DNA of 64,000 bases from Hymenolepis diminuta (GCA_900708905.1 CAADRB010000001.1:3343161-3407160); one strand, 5' to 3'; shown: positions 14,261 to 26,339, counted from the stretch's first letter. Notes: generated by a model from the sequence alone, not told the origin. Program-made: numbers and translations.

Positions 14261-14348
14261 GATTTAAAATGTAATATCTTCTAGTATATTAATACATAAT
14301 TTTGCCTTAGGGGAGGAGGATATATTTATAGAATTTCTAATAATAATA

Positions 14349-14391
14349 CATATATTATATATATATATATACATATATATATAAACATATG
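14349..14391. repeat. TA-rich microsatellite
   Basis: Imperfect TA dinucleotide tract, interrupted by ACA and AAA, beyond the 3' end of the Blimp-1-type gene. Confidence 0.9.
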
Positions 14392-14485
14392 TGCAGATTT
14401 ATCTTTTCTTTGTACAAAGCAGGCGAAAAAATGAAAGAGGATTGTGCAATGAAATGGACCTGGATAGATTGATGGGCATAATGCT

Positions 14486-16797
14486 TCACGTTGCCTCCTG
14501 TTTGATGTTCACACGTGTGGCTTCACAAAAGCAGGCTTTTCCAACAGCTGTTCTCCAGTGAGCCTTCAGGCCATTTGGCGAATTATACTTCCTCTGACAG
14601 CCTGGACACCAGAAAATCTTCTCACCACCATTCTCCTCTTCCTCAGCGTGCATTTTCCTGTGGAGTTTAAGGTGAACCAGTTGGGTGAACTTAGCTGGAC
14701 ACATGTGGCAAACATAGGGCTTCTCACCACTATGCAAACGCTGATGTGTTTTTAGATTAGAGGTACTAGAAAATCGTCGCCTACACACTTGACATTCATG
14801 GGGCTTCTCTCCTGTATGCACGAGATGATGTTTCTGCAGATGCGCCAGCTGAGTGAAGCCCTTACCACAGGTTGTACACTTGAATGGCCGCTCACCAGTA
14901 TGGACACGAAGATGTACTTTGAGATTGGAGAGTTGACCAAAAATCTTCTTGCATATCTTGCACTCATATATTGTCCTACCTTCTCTACGTTTGGATCTTG
15001 AAGTCTGCTGATAGTGATGATCTGATTGCGGACTGGGTAGAGAATGCGGGGACATTTGGAGAGAAAGTGGCGATGGCTGGGGTGGTGGAAGGGGAAGGGA
15101 GGGCATTGTATGATTGTGATGAGGTGAATGAAGTAGATGATTGTTCATATTCATGAAATTTCCCATCATAAAGTTGAAGGGATACATAGGAGAGGGACTG
15201 GGTTGATTTGTCTCTATAGTTGACGGTTGAGATAGGAGTGGGGGAGAATCGGCCAACAATCGATCAATTGAATGGGACAAGGTAGAGGAGGATGAAGTTG
15301 ATATTGCCTTAGGTGAACTTGTTGATTCCTCTGTTTGCTAAAAAATACGTATTTATAGGATAGAATTATGTAACCAACTAACTCGCAAGTCCATTTAGGA
15401 GAGAATTTTCTTCCACCAATATTGAGTGGAGGGGTTACCTCATGGAACCTTTCTGATGAGAGACCCGATTTGTCACTCCTTTACTAACTTGACTCAACCA
15501 GATCGCTTGCTCTACCGATCAGAATCAAATCCGTGACCTCTGACTTGAAAGACGAGCATATTAAATATTGCCAACCCACTTAAATCTATTCAGATAATGA
15601 GACACAGTAATAGGGTAGTAGTATTACTTTCACAAATCAATCACCAATGGTAGAAAACTTGAATGGGTTTTTTTAAGGGCATATAAATGACACACCGATA
15701 AAAATTAATGTGACAGCAGTCTTCCCGCTTCCAAATTTGTGCTCTGTAAAGTGTGTATTATATAGGTGCAGCAGAATTTCCAAAAATTTCTCCAAGGGAA
15801 AATCAATCGAAAAGCATAAGGAAACACTCCTATATTTCACAAAATGAATAGAGATGGCAAAAGGCAAATCTTCGTTAATATTGATAGAACCCTAATATCC
15901 GCATTTCCCCAACGAAACCAGACTTACCAGACAATAATTGCAATTTCGTTTGCGGACTACATTAATAGTATCGACTACCTGTAACTTCAGTCTTTTAAAT
16001 TACAAAAATTGTTTTCAAATTCACAATTTGATTAGTCACGCTAAAAAATGCACTAGCAAACAATTGATTCTTTTTTTCATTTTGATCGTTAATTTCGTTT
16101 TAATTTCCCTTTTAATGTATAAATAAAATTTAACAGAAATTGATTAATATATATGTAAACTAATGCTCATTTCCTATCAGTGGATGATAAGTCGACTTTT
16201 GTAATTAGGAAATTAAATATTTTTCAAGATTTAAATATTGTAGGAAATATTACAGAGTTGATATAGCATAAGCAAAGTATATAATTATAAATAAATACTT
16301 TAAGGTAACGCGGAAAAAGTAATGCTCGCTTTACTGTTACAGATGGTTATTTTCACTTCCTGATTTTCAGGATATTAGAAAAGAGTTTAGAAATATGATT
16401 TTAAATAAATACAGAAGCGAGAGGAAATACTTACATTTTTCTTGGAGAGATCCAAACTCCCATCAGGACTCTGAGGCACTGAAACTCTCACAGCATTTTC
16501 CATCGCCAAACAGAGTTCACTAATTTGTTGAGGCTGGGCCATGGTAGGGGGCATCTGTGATGGTGGCTGTTGATAATGCGTATGAATTGATCGATTGATT
16601 GAGGACATCCTGGGTAAGACAGGATCAAATGCGGAATGGAACCATTCCCGTCCACCACCAACCCATGTAACGGGCTGAGAGAAGTTCCCAGTAGAAGATT
16701 GTGTTAAATCGAAGGGGGGAGGTGGTATCGCCCGTAAAGCTCTTGACCAAGGAGGGAAACAATCCATCAGTAGGCTTACAGTTGAATCACCATTCAT
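14486..16797 (-). CDS. PRDM1: Blimp-1/PRDM1-type C2H2 zinc-finger transcriptional repressor
   Basis: Sequence-specific nuclear repressor of the Blimp-1/PRDM1 family. Two coding exons, 16797-16435 and 15337-14486, join in phase 0 across a 1,097-base GT-AG intron and give 404 residues. The first half is low-complexity, rich in Ser, Pro, Gln, His and Met. Five fingers follow at about residues 247-267, 275-295, 303-323, 331-351 and 365-390. They match human Blimp-1 almost word for word in places ([34 protein letters not shown]). Finger 5 is atypical: CPGC, then His, then Cys eight residues later. The protein ends NIKQEAT, a SUMO-type site. Exon 1 ends with SLDLSKK, which resembles a CtBP-binding motif. 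No PR/SET domain is seen. The ATG at 16797 was chosen because it lies 15 bases after a good acceptor (pyrimidine tract ending in AG at 16813). The frame stays open upstream of it, so further 5' coding exons cannot be excluded. Family assignment is firm; the 5' end is not. Confidence 0.94.
15338..16434 (-). other. intron of the Blimp-1-type gene
   Basis: 1,097-base intron with GTAAGT donor and a TTTTTTAG acceptor. It holds a SINE fragment at about 15400-15590 and otherwise AT-rich sequence with no further exon seen. Confidence 0.85.
15400..15590 (-). repeat. SINE family A fragment in the Blimp-1-type intron
   Basis: Reverse complement has TCAGAGGTCACGGATTTGAT, matching the B-box region of the family, then the GATCGG segment and a diverged body. 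Confidence 0.6.
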
Positions 16798-17246
16798 CTC
16801 TGCTTCTGGATTCTGGAAAGATGGTGGAAAGGGACAACAGGTAATTCCTGAGCGGAAGGTAAACCGGAAGGAGAGGAGATTAAAGTACACATAAATACCA
16901 CACAGCACACAAAAGGTAAGCTATAGGGGGCGGAAATTATGTTTAATTGAAGTGCACGTGTATGTGCTGCTTGTGAGCGCGCGCTCTTTAAGAGACAGAC
17001 AGACCGGAAGAGTTACTCAAGAAAGCTTGCTGCTACTCCTACTACCTTTGCATCACAGAGCTCAAAAGCGCAATTGGTGCTCTTATAAATCCGGGATCTC
17101 TTAGTAGGTATTAAGGCCCCCCTTTCCTAAGTATTACGTGAGCAGAAACGCGCTGTAGAACAAATATAAATGAGCACACTATTTCAAAATACCTACGCAG
17201 ATTTGAAATCACATCTAGCAGGGAGTGGCTAGAGCAAAATTACTTA

Positions 17247-17830
17247 CGTTCACTCTCATCTAATTAGATAACAGTGTAAGTCACCATCTTTTACCAACCC
17301 AAGCAAACGTCAATCATCGATAATTGCTTTCAGTGGTGTCTGCTTCCTTTTGCTATGTGCTAAAAATGTTTTAATCGTTTCAAGGTAAAAAAGGATGTAA
17401 AGCAATAAAATCTGAACAAACAGTTTTATTTACATAAGAAATGTACCGACAGATGCTGACTTACTTTTAATAGAGTAGAAGCAATACAGAAGTTGCAATA
17501 AAGACGTCTGGACTAGGTGACTGGTTGCTTATTAGTGCTCTTCTTCTTGTCTGTCTGCCTCTTAGATCAAGAAAATAACCCCGATTCGCATGTGCGAGAA
17601 TATATGTGTATTTGCGTACACAAAGCCCGTGAGTGCGTACATGTGTGAGAACACGCAGTTTCTTGCTGCCAATCAGCGTACGGCTAACTATGGGACAGTT
17701 GTCATGCGCTCACGCAACCTATTTTATTGGTTCACGTGAGATCCACGCACGTGCACTGTGATACGCGAGTTGATAGCCAATGGTTGTATAGCGCCTAACA
17801 GCGTCGATGCTGGCCAATCGCAGATTTATG
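17247..17830 (-). promoter_or_regulatory. promoter-like CpG-rich block with CCAAT boxes and E-boxes
   Basis: Four CCAAT boxes lie within 150 bases: 17669-17673, 17726-17730 (inverted), 17777-17781 and 17814-17818. Two CACGTG E-boxes sit among them at 17733-17738 and 17748-17753, and the block has more CpG than its surroundings. It lies about 0.9 kb upstream of the Blimp-1-type start codon. A minus-strand GTAAGTA donor at 17247 could end a 5' untranslated exon spliced to the acceptor at 16813. The role as promoter of that gene is inferred. The block could also serve a plus-strand transcript. Confidence 0.5.
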
Positions 17831-19702
17831 CGGCCCTGGATGTACGATAACCTTGCCTAGTCGTGGGAAGGTTGTATGAAAATGGCAGGTGGTCTTATCA
17901 AATGAAAATAAACCTATTCCCACTCCTCCTACTACTAATACTTTTCCACATAACCCACCCATTTTTTCCTTTAAGTTTAGTTGTATTTAAAATAGTTGTC
18001 AACTCTAGTGGTATGACCTTATCCATTCGGACTCGATTAATTGGCAATGTTTCAATGCTACTTAATAAGATGTGGAGTAGCAGTACTTTCTCACGAAATG
18101 TCTATTTGGATGATTATTAAATGAATGTTATTAATTTCTTTTAAGTGCCACTTATATTGATTTTATTTAAAATCGTATGCATTAAATATTTATACAGAAG
18201 AGAATCGTGCAAATTCCTTGTTCTCTTTCAGCAAAACACAAAAGATTGTTGTTAATTAAAACCCTGTTTTTGTGATGTGGTCAAAGTTTACATCTTCGAA
18301 ACACCAGAAGTCACATGACCGACGCTCGACGGTGTACATCCAGAGATGTGCATCGGCTAATTTTGGTCAACATGAGGGTCAGTTAAACGCGAGTTTCTAG
18401 TAAGACCAGCCCCAAAATACATTTCCTCAACGTAAATCAAGTGTTAATAACACTTCATTTAATGGGTTTGAGGAGTTTATTTCGGAATTTTGCTATCATA
18501 AAAGATTAACTTTAAAAATACTTATATGCTGTTTTTAGAAATCATGCCCCATGATTGATATGCATTGAAAAATTTTTAAATTTTACTTAAAAATTTCTTG
18601 AATTTTATTAGTCCTGTTATTCTCGTGCTGAATATTATCACGAGAAATTATATATTTTAAATATTCAAATTGGATTATTTTCTATTAACTTATGACTGAC
18701 ATTTCACAGTTAAGAATTTTGAAAGTTTTATTTTGCACCTATTAAAGACAAATTTCAACGAAATCTAATTTTATTATTTTCGATCATCATTATTTGGATA
18801 AATTCCAGTAACTTTGCCTTATTTTGTCGTTGTAAATGACCACAAGTCAGATTCCCTTGTTACGCATTCTTATATAAGTTTTATTATGTTCGAACTGACA
18901 TATAATTAGGCAAGATAAGATCACTTGTTCAAGCATGAATGGGTGGACTAGCCCGTAATCAGTAGAATCTATCCCATTTATCTAAGCGTGGATGGGGAGT
19001 GGATAACACGACATGTCATCGATTCCCCACTCACCGTTTCCCTTCTATATTTACCCCTTGAGTTCGCCTTATCTCAATTCTTCACTATAGGTCCCCTTTT
19101 GCAAACAAAACTTCTCTGATGAATGCTTTTCTTTCTCACCTGTGTTTAATTAATATGAACTGGCAGAGCCGTATGCAGTGACTTAACTCTACCATTGTTG
19201 AAATTTTGGCGTAATTCGTTTATCGATTTTTTACCACTTCATCAAGCGTATGACTCATCCTTCGGCCTCCCCTTTGTAATCTAACGCATGTATTTTTAGC
19301 TCTATTCTGCAGATTCTGTGTATTAGTTACAAGGCCACCCTATACCTTCTGTTCTCTCTATATAAATAAATTTTTTTTCTCTCTGTCTTCTTTCTATCTC
19401 GCAATAATTGATTTCGTGAAACTGAAAAAAGCAGTAGCGTGACAAGTTTCCTCTATCCTATTTGGATCTCTCTCTTAGCTAAGTCTCATCTTACTATACG
19501 TATTTGAGTTTTTATTGGTAACTCATGTGACTCAAGTTAGATCATAATATTTTCCAAAAACAAAAATGAACGTTCAGAAAAAATAAAGTTACTTAGGGGT
19601 TAACAATTTATTTATGTCTAAACTGGGCTATAATAAAGTCTCAAAAATTTGGGAGTTCTCTTGATGTTAGAACCATCTAAAAACCCTCGAGGATTAATAG
19701 TA
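17831..19702. other. intergenic upstream of the promoter-like block
   Basis: An open frame at 17902-18120 would start MKINLFPLLLLLILF, which is signal-peptide-like. It lacks any other support. 18295-18410 is slightly GC-richer. Confidence 0.4.
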
Positions 19703-19868
19703 AGGTGAGGTGGTGATCAGCGAGCACATTCACCAAGTCAGAGGTCACAGGTTCCAAAGTTCATCGGTGCACATTCAGTGATGGGGATGTTTAATTCTCT
19801 ACAATTCTGGTTAACAAGAGGGAGTGATAGGATTCATGCATCTCATTAGAGTGGCTATCGAAGTCAAG
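19703..19868 (+). repeat. SINE family A copy ending in a TA tract
   Basis: GGTGAGGTGGTGATCAGCGA head, CAGAGGTCACAGGTTCC, GGTGCACATTCAGTGA, and a body with ATCTCATTAGAGTGGC. It runs directly into the TA microsatellite. Confidence 0.7.
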
Positions 19869-19891
19869 TATATATATATATATATATATAA
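19869..19891. repeat. (TA)n microsatellite
   Basis: About 11 perfect TA units directly after a SINE copy, consistent with growth from a SINE tail. Confidence 0.9.
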
Positions 19892-20414
19892 GAAATATTA
19901 ATAACAACTAGTTTTCAGATTCAATTCTCAAATTAAAAAGAGCCAATTCAGATAATTCAGTTAATATGAAATTCAATAAGGAGAAATTATTGTTATGAAA
20001 GCTCTAATGAAGATTACTCAAGGTTATCCGAAATGAGAGCTCCTATTTTTTGTCATTTTTTGACAAAGAAATCCATCAATTTTCCAAACCGATTCCAATG
20101 CTAATTTCTCTCTCTCGCCAAATTATAATTGACACTCTAGACGGGCTTTCTATTATGTCTGAGTTTTCCGAGATTGCCATAGTAATTGCCATTAAATTTC
20201 ACACAGCAGAAAAATATTATTTCAAAAGATTTAAAATGAGAGTAGAATTATGGAAAATAACATTTACATCCCACGAATCAATCAACCTTCAACCGAAATT
20301 TAATTGCATTCTCAATTTTAGAATATCTGAAAACTCAGCTTTGAAATGGCGGAAGAGTTAGCAATGTAGAAAATCATCTAAAGCAAAATGAAAGGCAGTC
20401 AGAAATTTTAAACT

Positions 20415-20610
20415 TAAGAGTGTGCCAGTGGCACAGTGGTCAACGTCCACGTCCAGGTCAAAATATCGATGTGATAATGATGGCCAACAAGAGGAATGAT
20501 AGAGTGTGAGTTTCTCATAAGAGTAACCCGAGAATGCCTACCCTCTACTCAAGTAAATCGTTGGTAACGCTTCTCATAATGCTTTTGGGAATTTTAAGCA
20601 GAGGAAAGAA
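20415..20610 (+). repeat. SINE family A copy, lacking part of the middle
   Basis: Head GTGGCACAGTGGTCAACGTC, body AAGAGGAATGATAGAGTG and TTCTCATAAGAGTAACCCG. The B-box region is deleted. Confidence 0.65.
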
Positions 20611-20800
20611 TCCAAAGGAGGTAAATTTTAAAAACTGTAAAGGATTTTATAGGAGTAGATAATAAAGTCAAGGCATTGGGAATCTTGCTTTATTTGATCT
20701 CTGGATACATTGGGTTGTAAACTTTTTGGCCAGTCCTAATATGTCAACTTCAAGTTCTTGTTCAAAGCCTTTAGTCATATCATCTTGAATATATCTGCCT
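20600..20800 (+). repeat. family B, partial copy
   Basis: AATAAAGTCAAGGCA, CTTTATTTGATCTCTGGAT and TTGGGTTGTAAAC match the front half of family B. It abuts a SINE. Confidence 0.45.
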
Positions 20801-21741
20801 CCCTAGTTAATCATAAGACCTGTTTGTTATTAGAAAAGATATTTTTAAAAAGGCAGAGTTCAGCAGATTTTACCTAGGGTAAACTCTAAATTATAATGGC
20901 AACTGATAATAATTTAAATATACATAACATCAGAAGAATATCTAAAGGATGCAAATTCAATTAAACCAGGTACATTTATTTATATTTAAATTGATTTATG
21001 TCATTTGAAAAGTGCTCGAGTTGTCTCTTAATACCACTTCTCGAATAGAGTGAAAGCATTTCTTTGGTGAATAAAAGTAATCCTTGAATACAAATAGAGG
21101 TTTACCTAAATTTCATCTTTAAGGAATGATGAGTAAAAAAATTTAAGATGTATTTGTGGAAAAAGAAAAAGCAAACACCAGATCATATATTCAAGATATA
21201 ACTTTCCGCTTTCAAAAAAATTATAAGCGGTCGGTAATATAGGTAAAAATAAGCAAATCGGTAAAATTTGGAAGTTAAAAACCTGATATGCTGTACACTT
21301 GGCCTTTCGACAAACTTCTCAATTGGATTTCAATGAATTTAACGACCTGTGGTATATCAAGCTAACAGGACTTTCAAAATTCAACTTCTTCCTTTAATAA
21401 TCCCCGGTAGTACTTTATAATTAAAAAGTCTTCTTTCGTCAATAACATCTTGAAGTTTTAAGCCGATAAATAGATTTCTAAATTACGTTCATAAAAGGTT
21501 TGAAAGATATTGGTAAAAGACATGAGAGTTTCTAGACAAACTGGTACTGTTGTTAGCTAAGTGCGATGTACGATTGTATAGTTATTACTAGAGGAGATAA
21601 AAAGATGAAATAACTACCTGTTTTAAATAAGAGGATTCAACAAGTAAACACTTTGGAATATCTATGATCGTAAATTAATGTAAGTGGAACTGAGGGAATC
21701 TTCAGCCAGCAATATCTCAAGATCCTAACAGGATTTCTTAA

Positions 21742-22540
21742 ATGTCCACAAATATCAGTCAAAGTAAAATCATAGAGCGAATGTTTGATTACATCCTTCC
21801 TCTCACAACAGCACTAAGGGACCTGAAATTCCCCTGAATACAAGGAAAAATCTACTCTAAGTATTACAGTCTTGCAGAACTACAAAGTGCAAAGGAGTAG
21901 CTCGGCGGATTCCTCTTGGAAATACTAGCCTCAGTGAAGGAGACTTTATCTTTGAGCTGATGTGAACATCACCAAGTTCTAAGAAGAACTAGAAAGAAAG
22001 TTCATACAAATCATGGCTAAAGCAAAAAATCAAGACGTCAATGAAGTCCTCAGTTCAATCGGTCTATCACGACTAAACCAGCCAACAAAGTAGATTCCTT
22101 TCCCTTAGATATTAAAATTCAGCCTCAAAGAATTCGAATCAAACAGTGAAATGCAAGGCTGCCAGTTTTATTCATATGTTTGAGTTAAAGAAAACGCCAT
22201 TAGTGGAACCACTGCTAAATAGATACTTGGATCGCCAAAGATTTCAAGTGCCTAATCTCAGGATGTTTTAAGTCTTCTAAGAGACATTAATGGTTAAAAC
22301 AGCATATCCAGAATTTACTCTGCAGCGATGCCATCAAATACAGTCTGCCTCCCCCCCCTCCTATTCGAAGGAAATTTTGGAGAAAGACGCAAAAAAACAT
22401 GAAACCTATTCTTCTGAGATGGATTATAAAGAAGTCAAGATTTTGAATTCCATGAACCAACTCTTCCTATCCTTTCACCGAATCAAAACCTTATTGTCAG
22501 GCATTTATCCAACAGAATTTTATAAACATATACTATTTTC
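21742..22540 (+). pseudogene. long decayed intronless reading frame of unknown family
   Basis: From an ATG at 21742 one frame runs through IIERMFDYILPLTTALRDL, YYSLAELQSAKE and LGGFLLEILASVKETLSLS. A one-base shift near 21960 leads on through DVNITKF, EELERKFIQIMAKAKNQDV and NEVLSSIGLSRLNQPTK, then KEFESNSEMQGCQFYSYV, VKENAISGTTAK and SQDVLSLLRDING. The frame continues across at least nine internal stops, and each stop could derive from CAA, CAG or CGA by one C-to-T change. A run of eight C at about 22350 marks a further frame change. The length and amphipathic helix-like sequence argue for former coding DNA without introns: a processed pseudogene or an element-borne protein. I do not recognise the family. 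A similar stretch lies at 37080-37290. Confidence 0.45.
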
Positions 22541-22544
22541 ATAA

Positions 22545-25069
22545 ATAAATGAACCTATTAATTATATCAATTTAATTATGTGGAAATTCTATTGAAAACA
22601 TGCTCCTGCATAATTTCAAATAAAGTAATTTGTTTCATTACAAAAGCATAAGTTCAAAAAAGTTCATTTGGCTTAAAGTGATTAATGTCATTGTATTTTA
22701 CTTCAGAATATATATCATGAAACATTTTTGAACTTTTATCTTCGTTTCGTCTGATATTCAAATCAAACAATATGGCTTAAGGTTTGCAAGTGATATTTTG
22801 GTATTAAATTACTCTTAGATAGACACTTGAATTATACTTCATTCTAAAATTATTCGAATCTATTAAACACGTTACATTAGGAAAAAATTGAGACTCGAAT
22901 ATAAGTAGAGAAGGATGCCAACTTGTCAAGGGTCAATATTTGAATTCCGGAAACAATGTTTGTCAACTTCGTCGTAAGAGGTATCATTCATTTGGTGATA
23001 TTCGGCCTTCTTAAGTTGATCCCTAGATTTCACGGTGAGTTCAAATCCTCGATCTACAGGTCCTGTTGATTTAAATGAATAAGCTTTGTCTTCTTACAGC
23101 CGCGATCGAGTAGTCTAGACAAAAAATGTCGGCTTTGATAGGTTAAGATCGTGTAAGTTACTTAATATCCCATAAGATTAGACTGCTCTCTCAACCTCTG
23201 GAGGAAAACAATTTAAAGTGGCAAAACCGACCATCATTAAAAAAAACGATCAACAAGCACTGAACACCATAGATAAGAATTTGCTTCAGTCCATGGTTTG
23301 GACAATAAAATTTTAGTTTTAGAATATAAACTACCCAATAAATAAATATTAGTAACCTCGATTCCAAAAATCAAACCTTGATACCTTGACGTGGCCATCT
23401 GTATCTTTCTGATCCATTCTCCTTTATCATTTGTTGGACTTACTGTTATTAATATCAATTGCCTTCCACAAATAAAAATTATATATTCTTTTGTATTTTT
23501 GTGGATGATTATTTAAAAATAGCAATGTAAACAAAACCGATTATAAATAATACAACCCTTTATAAAAATGCAGAGTATTAACTCTGAACTACTCAGTTTG
23601 TCTGAAATCTATAACGGTATATAATGTAAGGTCTCATGTAAACTACCTAAAATTTAATCTTTGCAGAAGTGTTTTGTACTTTCTGAGCCATGGTCTAGAC
23701 ATTTGAATTATATTTCATCCTATAATTACTCCTATCTGACAAATGAATTCAGTTAACTCAATTATAAAAGTTGAGATCAACTTAGGGATAATAATATGTG
23801 TAACAAAGCATACCACCCTTGCACCTTAAAGTTCATGCTCTGCGTACAGCCTTAAAAAGGCTTAAGTTATTTCCTAAAAGTTCAAATCTCCTAATGAGTT
23901 CACTTTTTAGTAATATATTAGTAATAATTTCAGCCTGAAGTATTAAAATGCATTATAAAAATTTATTAAACAATAAATTACATGTAATATTTAAACCATG
24001 AATTTTGGAATGCAAACTTTAAATGAAATTACCTTAAATAGCTCTCTAAATAAATTGACAAATTGAAAAAAGTCATTGTCATTTCAAAGTTTTTTTAATC
24101 ATAATAAGTTAAAGATTATTTCTACTGCAATCAATATTAACTGAATGAAAACGTGATTAAAAAAAAATTTTATATTATCAAATAATATGATTACCAATTA
24201 ATCGCAATACTTTTCTGACAGTCAGGATATTTTTAGATTCCAAAAAAGCCCGAATCCTGATGAAAGATAACTGATGCATTACCTTGAAATGGCAAAAACT
24301 CGATAATTTCTTACTTTGAATAATATAATTAAGCAAATGACATTAAATACATAATTGTAAACTTGGTAGGTGTTAGTCGGACTTTGAATGAGGAAAATGT
24401 ATGTGTAAAAATGAACTACATATTTATAAAGCAATATTGTAAAGAGTTCTGTATCAACATGGATAACTTAAAAATAACTATGACCATGACTCTGTCCACC
24501 TTGAGCGAACGAAAATAAAATACACCTGAAGAGATAGACCAATCAATCATAATCTATCAACCGGTCAATCAGATCTGAACACTCAGTAAATGAACCATCA
24601 GGCATGGATTTTTAGGTCAGTAAGTGGGATAAAGTAAATGAACTTTGGAATATTCTACTTGTGATGTAGAGATAAATAAAAATCCGGAATTCAGATGAAA
24701 TTAGACCTTCATACTCCTTGTTTTAACTAGAGGTCCATCCTTTCTCCCCAGCTAATTATCAAGGGGAATGGCCATTGATAAATGATTGCTTTAAATATCA
24801 CTCGGCATTTAACAAAATGGAACAAGAGAAGTGCACACAAATTTGAACTGTACGAAGACATATGACAGCCGTTTCATAAACTGTAATTTTGAGTTTTAGA
24901 TACCAGTTCTTGGAGGTCATTGCATTAATCTGAGCATGTATTTCCGGAGTATCTCCTAACCATTTACTTATCAGTGTGTTGATAAATTGACATATACTTG
25001 AATGAGAGGTCTCTAAACTTCCCAAGTCTTTTAAGAGATGTGCTTAAAACACGACTTCGGTTGAGGGGA
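22545..25069. other. intergenic, nothing recognised
   Basis: Very AT-rich. One tRNA-like fragment (GTGAGTTCAAATCCTCGATC near 23035) is too degraded to classify. Confidence 0.5.
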
Positions 25070-25260
25070 AACATAATGAAGCTTTCCTTATAAGAAACAT
25101 TCTACTCTCCCTACGCTCTGTCAGCCAGAATTAACCCAAGTAGTTGACCAACCACCTCAATGGATGTGTACCGATAAGTATCGATCTAACAGCTTTTGAC
25201 TTTATGGAGGTTGATCCCGTTCATAATTGCGCTATTGACTCACCTGACATCTCTATGGTT
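25070..25260 (-). repeat. SINE family A fragment
   Basis: Reverse complement shares GATCGATACTTATCGGT, TTAATTCTGGCT and GAGTAGAATGT with the family body. Confidence 0.5.
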
Positions 25261-25620
25261 TTCTTTTAACTTTCAATCACCCTGATCGAAAATTGCAATT
25301 TATTTGTGATTTCCAGTGGGAAATTACGACAATAATCTAAGTAGATTTTCAATCCGTGTTAAAAGAGAAGTTAGATCATGGTGAAAGGAGAGGTAATAGT
25401 CACTTGGGTGTGAGTGTGTTTACACAAACGAACGAATGAATGTTTGAGCGAGTAAATCATCAAAAAGCGCCATTATATTTTATCGTCTTTTCAACACAAC
25501 ACACAAAAAGAAGGCGTCGACACCAGGCCTCGACTGGGCTCGAACTGGGTCACACATATGTGTATGTGTGAGGGCTTTTATTTGCATTTGTGTTGTGTGC
25601 CTATTAAATCATCATCTACC

Positions 25621-25709
25621 TGTTCATTCACACCTATCCACCTAACCTACTTCTCTTCCTCCTAACTCACTAACACACATGTGGTTACACTTGTGTATGT
25701 GAATGAACA
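25621..25709. repeat. short inverted repeat around a GC-richer patch
   Basis: TGTTCATTCACA at 25621-25632 and TGTGAATGAACA at 25698-25709 are perfect 12-base arms around a 65-base spacer. The surrounding 25480-25780 is less AT-rich than its flanks. Function unknown. Confidence 0.6.
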
Positions 25710-26239
25710 AGCCGCACAACGGCTCCCCAGAATGGGGCCAAAGTTGAAGTTGGAGGAAGCCACCTGACAACCAAACCCATATAATGAAAAGTTTCATTTC
25801 TCTCTCTATGTCTTGTTTGTTTGTGTGCAGTGTATGGGACTGATTTATTAACATGCAATTAAAATACGAAAAACGATGCTCCCGTTTAGGGACTTTGGGT
25901 ACATAATTGTGCCTAGAAGACAGGCCTAATGAATTAATTAATGAAATATAACTTATCTGGGTTGAAATCACGATCAAAGACTATCGTCGTCGGAAAATTA
26001 TAAAGGAGTCAGGAACCCTCTGTTATTTGCAACACATTCGCCCGATAACTAACTCGATAATTAAATCTCTTTGTTCAACATACAGAACAATATTGTAACA
26101 ACTCCCCGTTTTATTTGAGAAAGCGTTTTCCTGCAATCATGTTGGGAAAAAAACAGCATTATGGAAATTTTCTAGCAAGAAACTCGAATTCTGTCTCTTC
26201 ATTGTTAGATGACTTAACCTGCGTGTTTGACCATTCCAT

Positions 26240-26315
26240 AAACTGCTATACACCGACGGGTGTAGAACCCACGACCTCTGACATTACGTTAGCAATGCGC
26301 CACCGATATCTTATA
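26240..26315 (-). repeat. SINE family A head
   Basis: Reverse complement reads GGTGGCGCATTGCTAACG, then GTCAGAGGTCGTGGGTTC and CGGTGTATAG: the tRNA-like head without most of the body. Confidence 0.65.
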
Positions 26316-26339
26316 ACAATACTGTTGTACTATTATCGT

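Noticed and set aside
20050..20361. 103-codon plus-strand frame
   Set aside because: AT-rich composition, no recognisable motif and no splice context. The length is not unusual for chance in 64 kb.
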